From Polysphondylium violaceum (lineage: Eukaryota; Evosea; Eumycetozoa; Dictyosteliales; Dictyosteliaceae), in assembly GCA_000277445.1 (NCBI GenBank), contig AJWJ01000101.1, forward strand, positions 1-56,679: a stretch of 56,679 nucleotides of DNA, given 5' to 3'. The position numbers and the translations under genes were made by a program. Below, piece after piece: positions 44,444 through 55,100 of the stretch (positions are counted from its first letter, which is position 1; every line of letters begins with the position of its first letter). The notes under the pieces were generated by a model. The model worked only from the letters and a program-made list of their open reading frames with translations, searched no databases and was not told the DNA's origin.

Positions 44444-45955
44444 ATGGCCAAACCAAAACAAACCGGTACTAAGAAATACACTCATAAACCAGTTGTTAAG
44501 ACTACCATCAACAAGGCTTTAGCCAAGCATGATAAAAACTATACTAGCACTGGCGACAGTCGTGTAGATTTATTCTTCAAGTCTGCTAGAGGCCTCGGTC
44601 AAGAAGAGTTACAAGCCTTGTTGGAAGCCTCATGGGAGACCAACCCATTGGACACTTTGAAGCTTATTTTCCAACTTCGTGATTGTCGTGGAGGAAAGGG
44701 TGAAAAGGAACTCTTTCGTCTTGCTTTGTTGTGGTTACAAGAAAAGTCACCCTCTACCGTCGAAAAGAACTTTAAATTGGTCCCACATTTTGGCTCATGG
44801 AAGGATGTCACCAACCTCATTGGCACTAGTCTTGAAGGCAAAGCCCTCGAAAGCCTTTCTGAACAACTCAAAAAAGATGTTGCCGACATGAAGGCCAACC
44901 CCAAAGCCACTATCAGTTTGGCCGCCAAATGGGCCCCAACTGAGAACCACCAAGCCGATACCGCTGCCAAGGCTGCCAAAAAGCTCGCTCTCATCTTGGC
45001 CGCCAACGCTTCAACCGCCAAAAAAGACTATAGAAAAAATTATCTCACTCCTTTAAGAAAGCACCTCAAGATCATCGAGACCCTCCAAAGCGCTGGTCAA
45101 TGGAATGAGATCAACTTTAATGCCGTGCCATCCCGTTGCATGAAGCTCCAAAGAAAGGCCTTTGAGAGACACGAACCAACCCTCTTTGCCGAGTACCTCG
45201 AGTCACTCAAAAAGGGTGAAGCCAAGGTCAACGCCAAGCAATTGTTCCCACACGAAATTGTCAAAGAATACTTTAACCACTCTGTCGCCGAAGACACCAT
45301 CCTCGAAGAGCAATGGAAGGTCCTCGAAAACCAAGTCAGAGAGAGCGGTTCTCTTGCCGACAGCATCGTCTTGTCCGACGTCAGTGGCTCCATGAGTGGC
45401 ACTCCTATGGAAGTCTCAATCGCCCTCGGTATCTTGATCAGTGGTGTCACCGCCCACCCATTCAAAGACATTGTCATTTCCTTCTCCGAGAATCCACAAT
45501 TTTGTCTCGTAAAGGGCGACACCCTCCGTGAACGTGTCCACACCTTGTCCAGAATCGACTGGGGCGGTTCCACCAACTTTAACAAAGTGTTTACCATGAT
45601 TCTCGAAAAGGCCAAAGAAAACAATCTCCCCGCCTCAGCCATGCCCAAAAAACTCTTTGTCATCTCTGACATGTGCTTTGACCAAGCCGGTAACATGTCC
45701 AACCACGACGCCATGATCAAGCAATACAAAGACGCCGGCTACGAAGTGCCCACCATGATCTACTGGAATGTCAACGGTTCCACCTCGTCTATCCCCGTTG
45801 GCGACTCTACCACCAAAGGTGTAGCCCTCGTCTCTGGCTTTTCCCCCTCCATCCTCAAAGCCATCATCGCCACCGGTGACACCTCATCTATCTCTCCCGC
45901 CATGTTGATGGAAGCCGCCATCAATGACAAGAGATATGCCGATTTACAAGTTTAA
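44444..45955 (+). CDS. DUF2828/vWA protein (TROVE-like architecture)
   Basis: This intronless gene encodes 503 residues. The N-terminal two thirds match the DUF2828 family (RDCRGGKGEKELFRL, LVPHFGSWKDV, LAAKWAPTE, WNEINFNAVPSRCM, LFPHEIVKEY). A vWA domain follows with an intact MIDAS, DVSGSMSGTP (Asp312), and DWGGSTNF later. The helical-repeat plus vWA layout recalls Ro60/TROVE RNA-binding proteins, but the function of DUF2828 proteins is unknown. Codons are strongly biased to C in the third position, unlike most neighbours, which suggests high expression. No signal peptide, so cytosolic. A structured stem-loop lies just after the stop codon. Confidence 0.88.
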   Translation: MAKPKQTGTKKYTHKPVVKTTINKALAKHDKNYTSTGDSRVDLFFKSARGLGQEELQALLEASWETNPLDTLKLIFQLRDCRGGKGEKELFRLALLWLQEKSPSTVEKNFKLVPHFGSWKDVTNLIGTSLEGKALESLSEQLKKDVADMKANPKATISLAAKWAPTENHQADTAAKAAKKLALILAANASTAKKDYRKNYLTPLRKHLKIIETLQSAGQWNEINFNAVPSRCMKLQRKAFERHEPTLFAEYLESLKKGEAKVNAKQLFPHEIVKEYFNHSVAEDTILEEQWKVLENQVRESGSLADSIVLSDVSGSMSGTPMEVSIALGILISGVTAHPFKDIVISFSENPQFCLVKGDTLRERVHTLSRIDWGGSTNFNKVFTMILEKAKENNLPASAMPKKLFVISDMCFDQAGNMSNHDAMIKQYKDAGYEVPTMIYWNVNGSTSSIPVGDSTTKGVALVSGFSPSILKAIIATGDTSSISPAMLMEAAINDKRYADLQV

Positions 45956-46339
45956 ACAAATACTTGCGTGGTGCATTAGTCTAAAAATGGAGCCAGGCTG
46001 CCCATTCTCTGCACCACCCCCAAAAATAGGTAAAATGGATTTTTCAACTCAAGTATTTGGTAATGTTTCAATTTTTTTTTTTTCTATCTTTTCCAAAAAT
46101 AAAATAAAAAAGTGTGTATATTAGTGATAAAAAGAAAAACTCAACGATCTGGACCTTTTTTTTTAAGTTAAATTTATATATTACTAAAAATACTTTGAAA
46201 AACTAATATTGGTTTTTTTATTTTGTTTTTTTTTTTTTTTTCTATTTTTTCTCGCTTTATTTTGACAACTTCTCATTTATATTTATATTTTATACAAAAA
46301 CAGATAAATATATATAATATACATGTAAATAAAACACAT
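45956..46339. other. intergenic after the vWA gene
   Basis: About 380 bp. It begins with a nested stem-loop (45968-46017); the rest is A/T tracts leading to the BRCT gene. No gene is seen. Confidence 0.5.
45968..46017 (+). other. nested stem-loop in 3' flank
   Basis: The outer arms GTGGTGCA (45968-45975) and TGCACCAC (46010-46017) are perfectly complementary. Inside them AATGG (45986-45990) pairs with CCATT (46002-46006). The element starts 12 bases past the stop codon of the vWA gene and is GC-rich against its surroundings. It may be a 3'-UTR structure or a small RNA; nothing further can be said. Confidence 0.45.
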
Positions 46340-47332
46340 ATGTTTCAATCTTTAAGTGCTTGGTTTCCTCCCGATACAGATGAAGGTCATAAAGCTTTAT
46401 GGAGTACGCATTCATATCATTGATGATATTGAATATGAATAGATACATAATATTAATACATTAATATAATAATAATAGGACAACATGGTGGAAAATCAGA
46501 TTCAGCAATGTATGCTTACTTTTTATTTATTAAAGATCCATTTGTAAAGAGATCATTTGAATTGATAACAAGTGAATCCAACGAAGGTATATCTTTTATT
46601 AGAGTGGAATGGATTGATAAATGTTTGGAGGAGGGTGATATGATTAGCACGGCGGATTTTGTCATTGATAAACCCTATGTAACAAATAACAAACAACTCT
46701 ATTTAGACAAGTTGTCAGAGGATAAGGATAAATATAGTACCTTTCATGAACTAGACAATGAAGATGACGAAGGTTTCTATGGTGCATATAATTTTAAAAG
46801 TTCCTATACATCAATCAATGATAATGACAATTATACATCAGTGCATCATTTAGACGATAAATTTGATGTTGAATCTCTATATAAAACAAAATCAATTGCC
46901 CTCTTATCAGAGTACAGGGATTCTCTACCAACCAACTTTGATGCATACCACAACTTTAACTATAACCTATTTAAAGTTGAGCCCAAATACAATTCAGCTT
47001 TTAAATCAAAATCATCTTCTTTATCCAGGAATAGTGATTATATTGGTAGTACCAGTAGTAATATTAATAATAATAATAATAATAGTAATAAAAGCTCAAC
47101 TAGTAATAGTAATAGCAAAGATATTAAAGAACCTTTTGATGACGATTTTTTAGATGAACCATCACTTAGTTCTTTTTCTAAAAATACATCATATAATTTA
47201 TCACCTCATTCAAAAGATACTTCTTATTCAAATCTAAAGTTATCATCTCCACAAGCAAAGAAATCTCAGTCCACAGTAACATCAACAGCAATAGACACCT
47301 CTCCCAATAAAGATGTAATCAATTTAGATTAA
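46340..47332 (+). CDS. BRCT-domain protein
   Basis: Exons 46340-46403 and 46479-47332 give 305 residues. Residues about 3-85 form one BRCT domain: FQSLSAWFPPDTDEGHKALW, HGGKSDSAMYAYFLFIKDP, then GISFIRVEWIDKCLEEG with the conserved Trp of the last helix. BRCT modules bind phosphopeptides in DNA-damage and cell-cycle proteins. The rest is Ser/Asn-rich and disordered, with a short acidic DDDFLDE patch. The donor TGGA|GTACGC restores the expected link to HGGK; GAAG|GTCATA is an alternative that would drop five residues. The function beyond the BRCT fold is unknown. Confidence 0.8.
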
Positions 47333-47654
47333 AAATTAACTATTACTATGCGTATGTATTTATTAAACACATCAATTTTCATCACACCACAGACTTGTGT
47401 GTTGTGTGCTTTTTCTTTAAGGCAATGTCTTTGAATTTCTACATACCCACCATCCAGATACTTTTAAAATTCACCATTTCCACACAGCAAAGGTATGGGA
47501 TTTTAAAAACTTTTTTTTTCTTCATTTAAAAAAGTTTTCTGAAAAAATAAATTTGCGTAAAATTTTTCACAGATCAACAGATATTTTCGATAACATTTTT
47601 TTTATCCAAAAGTATTGTGCCCAAAATTAAAAGACTCACACAATTAAGACAACA
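47333..47654. other. intergenic
   Basis: About 320 bp. A weak hairpin-like CACACCACA / TGTTGTGTG lies near 47385-47410. No gene is seen. Confidence 0.45.
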
Positions 47655-50600
47655 ATGTTTTTTAAAATTCTTTTTTATTTGATTGGTGTATATTGTGTGA
47701 ACGCTTTGCAAGATTTTAATGTTGCTTCTGCAGACTTTTATGTGGAAAATCCTTGGATCAAAACACAATTTACCCAACAGCCATGTTTTTTTGCACCTCT
47801 TGTGGTAATAAATGTTCAAACCCAGCTTCCGTTCCCACCACAGACAATTTGCAATGTGACCAGTAATCCTCTGATTAATTGCACATATAATTTTCACTTT
47901 GACTCTACCAATACGACTTTATTTGTTCAGCTTTATCTATGGGTCCCTCCAAAGACATTCAATCAAGAAATTAGTTTCCCATTGTTTCTGTCTGAAGCTG
48001 AAGGTATCAAGCGTGGCACTATTTTACAAACCAATAAACCTTTACTATTTTCTTGTGATGGTAAGTATGCAACAGTGTTTAATAATAATAATATAAACAT
48101 TTGGCTAATACTTACTTTTTTATTTAAATAGTACTCGATGATCCTATAGTGGTGGTTAAAACATTAAACAATGGGAGTCTGCAGAAAAGTACAGAGTATA
48201 GTTATTCCTATTTTGGTCATATCCAAGTAGAGACAGCAAAACCAAATTTAGTTTCAGCTAGTTTCCAAAATTTTACTATTTATCCAGTGGACACAGACAA
48301 CACCTTTACCATCAAACTCAAATCTGACTTTATATTTGACAACCAGCCAACACTAAATGTCTCTATGCTTAATCAAGTTCTTATTTTCCAAAATCCTTTT
48401 GCTTTAGATAAAAGTAAATATTTTAAATATCTATACTTGTACAATTACTAACTTTTAATTCAAGTCGAACAAAATGTAGATGTAAAAGGATCATATTTTT
48501 CTACTTTGGGTTTTCCCTATTACTCAAAGATTTTATTAGATTATTATTTTGAAGACGGTTTGGATTCACCATATTCATTAGATTCTTTTTATTTCACACA
48601 TGGAAACTCTACACATTTTCAGCGTTATCAATGGGGCTTTCCTTCTCCCCCTAGTTATAAAGAGACAGTTTATAACGGGACAAAGCAGGTTTTTACTTTT
48701 ATACCTCTTGTTGAAAGTTTTTTTATAGAGGAACCTCAAAACAGATATTTGTCAACACCATTAGAAAACCAAGAATACATCTCTATCATTGATGCCAATT
48801 TCAACACAAATATTTCATTTTCATTTGAATACAATGGTAAAACAATTTCATCCTCCTATCCATTTGGCTTGATAAATGTATTATCAAATGGAACTATGGT
48901 TAATAGATTTTCGACCTACTTTAATAGTCTTTACGATTTTGAGCTGAGTCTAAAGTCTCCCAATTCTCGTGTTTTAAATTTCCCAGCTGCAAAGAAGGCA
49001 AATAGTGTCCCCTCAATGAAAGAATTTAACTATACAATCACTGGAAACAATAGCATCAACTTTAGATTCCGTTTAATCGATGACTTTGGTGTGTATAATT
49101 ACTATTTCAGACATCAAAGTATTGGAGGAACTTATAATTCTTTTGAAACTTTGGTATCTGGTAATGAAAAAGATGGTGTTTATCAGCTAGAACTATCCAA
49201 CGTAAACAAGTACTTTACTTATTCATTAACCGTTTATAACATTAATGGAAGATCCACTTATTATTCCTATAATTATTTGTATCTAAATTATGGAATTGGG
49301 CTTGGAACTTCCCTTACTTTTATCCCTTTAAAATATATTAAAGATGTCTATGTTGAGGATCAAGTGGTAGATGTATCAAATGGTTCTTTCAATACATCAC
49401 TATATTTGTTGGTTGATAAAAGCTTTCCAATTTTACAAGATTCGCTTTTCACAATTTCTCTTTCTGGGAAACTATTCCCCAGTTTTTTAAATAACCAAGG
49501 CTATTATCAATTTGATATTGTAATTCCTGCAAAGATCAGAAAAGGTTATTTAAGTTATTCTATATATTTTAATGATTTTCAAGAAGGTAATGAGGACATT
49601 TATTCTATTTTTGGAGAAAAATCACAAATTATGGTTACTTCTGGTCAATTTGATTTTATTGGACCAGTTGTTGAAAGCCATGGACCATCTATACCTGTTT
49701 TTACTTTTACAAGTACAAGCGATTCAGTAGATTTATCATGGAGCATTAGATTCAGTGATATGAGTGGATTCAAGAGTGCAACTGTCAACATTATTTCAGA
49801 TTTTGATAGATTAGGTTATACTTTTAATCTAACATCCAGTGATCTTATTAGTGGGGATGCTTATGATGGTGTCTATAAAATGCAATTCCCAACAATTAGA
49901 TATTGCAAAAATATGAAGTATTATATTTCATCTCTTACAACTATTGATCTTCTTGGTAATAGTTGGACATATGGAAAGCTATCCAATAGAGATCTTCATC
50001 CATTGTACAAATATGATAAAGTAATAGAAAATCCAGAACCAACTTTTGAATTAATATGTAATTATCTAGTACCCAATGATATTGTTCCATCAATCAGTAA
50101 ACTGGTACTTAACTCACCGACCCAATTGGATACTTTATCAAATAATAGAGGCGTTAAAGCTGAATTTACAGTTATTAATCCAGATATTATTGGTATTTCT
50201 TTAAGACATTTACCAATCTGCTTCTTTCAAACTTTTCAATTTGCAGATATTGTCAATGCTACTTCTGTTATCAAGACTTTAACAAATCCAAACAATATTA
50301 CTTATGAATGTATTGCAAATCTTCCATATGGATATGGACTTAGATCAAATGTTGCAGTATCAATCTATGGTATTTCAAACAATTATTACAACTTGATTGG
50401 TTATTCGGCAATTGACTTACAAAAACAATTTAGTAATAGTATTATCAATACGACTATTAACCAACCAACAATTACAAGCTATACTACTTTTGAATCCATT
50501 GGTGGAAAACTTACAATTTATGGTAACGAGTTTGGTAATAATGGTGACAATAGTGTTAGTATTATATTTAGTAATCAAACTACATTAACACCATTATCTT

Positions 50601-51697
50601 TATCCAACGATGACCATCAATTAATTACTGATCATATTGGTTCAACAAACATTAGTTTTACTGTACAATTGGTAAACAAATTCAATAGAGTATCCAACCT
50701 GTATTCAATTTATCCAAAAATATTGTGTAGCTCAGATTGTGGCGTATCATTAGGTTACGGTTATTGTAATAATAGAGGTACTTGTACATGTTTAGGTGAT
50801 AGAGCAGGTGAAGATTGTATGTCTGTAAACTCTAAACCGATTATTACACCTAATCCTATCTCTCCATCGGTAAATATTAGTGCAAATGATTTTTCTGAAT
50901 CACCCAGCTTTACTTCATTTTTATCAGTCGTATCACTTAGAGAATTGGAAATATCAGAAACAATTGTCAATGAGTTTATATTTGATAACACCAAATGGGA
51001 AAATATCAAAGACAATAGTAGTACCACACAATACAGTTTTAAATATTCTCTCGCAAACACCACTATTGTATCAAATGTTCAAGTGTTTACAGAGGCTACA
51101 AATATAACATTTGGTAATCAACAATTACAAATGTTTCCTTCATCAATTAAATTCACATTTGATATCAGTGCTTATCCATTTGCTAAATCTACCAACTCTT
51201 TACAGCTTGTAATGCTTGCAACATTTAAATCCAAAGACACTGATGTATGTTCATTCACTGAATTCACTAGTGATTCAGATTATGATCAATATCTAAAGAT
51301 TCAGATCCAAGATAGATCATTATTTGGTAGATTTGTTAAATATGGTATCATTGATGGAAGAGAAAGAGTTGTAACCAACAAATTACTTACAGACATTAGT
51401 ATTTATAAATCTGATGAATCACAAACATTTATAGGTTTAAATATCCCCTACTACTCCAAACAAGCATTACTTGATCCAGATTTCTCGGTGCTCATCAATA
51501 CAGATAAAGCAGGTGATAAAGAAAACTCTATTTGCTATGAAAAATCAAAAGGACTCACGAGTGCCCAAATAGCAGGTATTGTAGTTGGTGGTGCTGTCTT
51601 TTTATTCATTGTTGCTGCATTGGTCATCTTTTTCCTCAGCAGGAATTCAAAGAACTTTACCGCCGTAAAACTAAGAAAAATTGTCGCCAGAAACTAA
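47655..51697 (+). CDS. ComC-like EGF/IPT type I membrane protein
   Basis: Exons 47655-48060, 48132-48413 and 48465-51697 give 1306 residues. A signal peptide (FFKILFYLIGVYCVNA) is followed by a long extracellular part of beta-rich repeats with many N-glycosylation sites. One IPT/TIG-like unit is recognisable near KLTIYGNEFGNNGDNSVSI, then an EGF-like cysteine knot (about 984-1014: CGVSLGYGYCNNRGTCTC). A C-terminal region typical of dictyostelid ComC-type proteins leads to a membrane span (about 1265-1287, IAGIVVGGAVFLFIVAALVI) and a short basic tail. ComC of D. discoideum acts in cell-cell communication in development; function here is inferred from likeness. It lies before another IPT/EGF surface gene in the same direction. 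Confidence 0.82.
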
Positions 51698-52180
51698 CAG
51701 AGGCCAAAAATAAAAAAAAACAAACATACTCCAAAGTTTATTCATTTTTTATTTCTGATAATAAAACCAGTCAAAGATTTGGTTTCAATATGCTCCACCT
51801 ATCAAAATGTCAGCCCCATACTTATCTCGATCATCACAGCGCAAAAGTTTTTACCAATTTTTGTAAGATGGGGGAATTTGGTACCCCACTGCCATATTAG
51901 AGGGAGAACTAAATTTTCAATTTTGTAAAAAAACGTAAAAAAAAAAAGAAAAAAAAAAGAATAAAAAAGAAGTGTCTTTTCATTGATGAGGTCCCTGTCA
52001 GGATTTTTTTTACTGGTCTCGGATGATGATGACTCTGTGGGAAACAGGTTAAGGTCGCAGAAAAGAAGAACCGAGACCATCAAAATTTTTTTTTTTATTT
52101 TTTTAAGACTCAGATACCAAGGGTCATATTTTGCAACAATCAAATTTGAACTATACATACAAAGAATAAATCATAAAATA
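51698..52180. other. intergenic between the two surface-protein genes
   Basis: About 480 bp with A tracts. It includes the inverted repeat 52014-52022/52071-52079. No coding gene is seen. Confidence 0.5.
52014..52079 (+). other. 66-bp element with a 9-bp terminal stem
   Basis: TGGTCTCGG (52014-52022) and CCGAGACCA (52071-52079) are perfectly complementary around a 48-base purine-rich loop that starts ATGATGATGAC. The composition is GC-richer than the surroundings. It could be a small structured RNA or part of the next gene's 5' UTR (its ATG is 102 bp downstream). No known RNA family was recognised. Confidence 0.4.
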
Positions 52181-55100
52181 ATGAAAACCTCATTATTTAT
52201 TTATTTTTTTTTATCTCTAAGCATATTATGTGCTGCAGGTGCTCCTGTAATCACTCTTTTATATCCTTCATGGGGCTCGATGACTGGTAATATTTATTTA
52301 AAAGGAACAGGATTTGGGTAAGTGTTGACATATTTTGAAAAATACAATTTTTTATTGACCATTATAACAATGCTACTTTTATTTTTAGAGCTACAACAGC
52401 TTTAAATACTGTTACTGCTAATGGATATCCTTGTGTAATTCAAACTGCTTCGACAACTGATATTAAATGTTCTATGAATACCATTTTAGGACCAATTGCA
52501 CTCTCCATCACTGTTACTGTTGGTGGTGTAACATCAAACTCAAAGACTTATGGAGTTGTTGAAATTACAAAACATAGTCAAACTAATAATGTTTATTCTA
52601 TTCAAGGAGATTTTAAAAGTATCCCCAACCCAGACCAAATTGTTGTCAAAAGTCCTGATCAAACTATAACCATTCCAGTTACTTGGTCTGCAATATCTCT
52701 TACTTGGAATATAACAAAGGAAATGATGGCAAAAGGGGCATTTCAATTGATTGATACTTCCACAAATTATAATATTGGCACCACTACCACAGGTTATGGG
52801 CCAGTTATTCAAGACGTAAAGTTTTATGAATCATCTATAGTGTTTACAGGTTTTATATTTAGCGGGACTACAAAAGTAACTTCAACTCAAACTATGGGTC
52901 AGACTGATAATTGTGTAATCACATCATGGACAGAGACCACGTTAGCTTGCACACCAGTGTCTACCTATTTTATTGATAAATATTTTCTCCCTTATGTCAT
53001 TACACAAGCAAATGGTTATTCGACTTCAATGGGTAGCTACCTTCCTAATATCAATGTAGTTCAATATATCGGAACAGATAGATCAAATTTAGTATTAACA
53101 GCTTCCATGAGTCAGTCAACCAATATTAGAGTTTTGGGTCTAACAGCCAGTCCAATAACACCAAATTCAGCTTCATTAACATCTATTGGTTTTACATATC
53201 CAGCAAACGCACAATGTGGTAATGCTTTTATTTCAACTGATGACAGTTTAAATTATCAACGTCTTTCCAATTCTGGTCTTGTGTGTCCAACTCCACTCAT
53301 TCAAAGTGTAATAACTAAACCTGATATTACAAATAACTATTATTTGACATTTAGTGGTAAATACTTGAGCAATCAACAATATAAAACTGGTACAACAACT
53401 TTATATTATAAAATTCAATTTGGTGGAGGTTCTACACAAGATTGTTCTATGATTTCAACTTTGCCAGATACAAATTATGTCTACACCGTTGTTTGTCAAA
53501 TTCCAGCTATTACCAAACCACCTACTTTTAAACTTGTAGCCACAACAACAAAAGGCCAAACATCAAATATACTAGTAGGATTTCAACCAACAATTGAAAC
53601 CATATCCAAAACTAATTATAGACAACGTTCTGTTGTTACAATCACTGGTAGTGCCTTTTCATCATTTGATTTAATAGTGACCATCGGTGGATCTCAATGT
53701 CAAAGTCCTGTTGTTCCAGAAGATGGTACACAAATAACTTGTACTTTTAATAGTGATGTTTTCGTTGTAGATTTTAGCAAACCATTAGAAGTTGTCGTTA
53801 GTATCAGTTCAACATATATCGATAAAAAGTCTATTTTCTATTATAATAGACCAGATCCAATTATTTCCACTTCAACTTCAACAAACTATGGTGTACCTGG
53901 TACTGTCACCATTACTGGAACTTATTTGTACTCGACAAACTTGGTTGTAACAATTGGGGGTTCATCATGCACTAGTCCTTTATCAGCACCTGATGGAAAT
54001 TCAATTACATGTCAATTCGGATCGGATGTTACAGTTACCAATATAAGGGATAAACTGGAAGTATCAGTGATCATTGATTCGACATATAATGTAAAGAATT
54101 CTATCTTTTCTTATACATTAATTGCCCCCACAATTGTGAGCTCTACATCCACTATGTATGAAACACCTGGTTTAGTTACAATTACAGGTACTTCATTTTA
54201 TAATTTTGGACTTATTGTAACGATTGGTGGAGCTACTTGTGCGACACCAGTAGCACAAAATGACAAACAAATTACATGTCAATTCCCATCCAGTGTAACA
54301 ATTACCGACATCAAGAATCCTTTAGAAATATCAGTGACTATTAATTCAGTTGCAGTAAAAAAATCAGTGTTTTATTATACATTACCAACACCAACAATTA
54401 CCAGCACCACCTCAACAGAGTACGGTAAAACAGGAACAGTCACAATCACTGGTACAAATTTTTATGGCAACTTTGGTATTTCTGTTTCGATCGGTGGATC
54501 TACTTGTGGCACACCAGTGGCATCTCAAGATAAAACACAAATTACATGTCAATTCTCAAGTGTAACCGTTACTGATATTAAAAAACCATTAGAAGTTTCA
54601 GTAACAGTTGCAGCAACATATAATGCTAAAAATTCAGTGTTTTATTACACCTTACCAATCGCGACTATTACTAGCTCCACCTCTACAATATACGAAACAG
54701 CCGGATTGGTTACTATAACTGGCACTTCATTTTACAATTTTGATTTAGTTGTATCGATCGGTGGAGCTACTTGCAATAATGCAGTGGCATCTCAAGACAA
54801 CACACAGGTTACATGTCAATTCTCGTCCAGTGTTATAGTTACCGATATCTTGGCTCCTTTAGAAGTATCTATTAGTGTTAATTCAGTAGTAACAAAGAAT
54901 TCTGTGTTTTATTATACATTACCAACTCCAGTAATCTCTAGCTCGAAATCTACAGTGTATGGAACACCTGGTTTAGTTACAATTACAGGCACTTCATTTT
55001 ATAATTTTGGACTTGTTGTAACGATCGGTGGATCTACTTGTTCCACACCAATGGCATCCCAAGATAACAAAGAAATAACTTGTCAATTCTCGTCCAGTGT

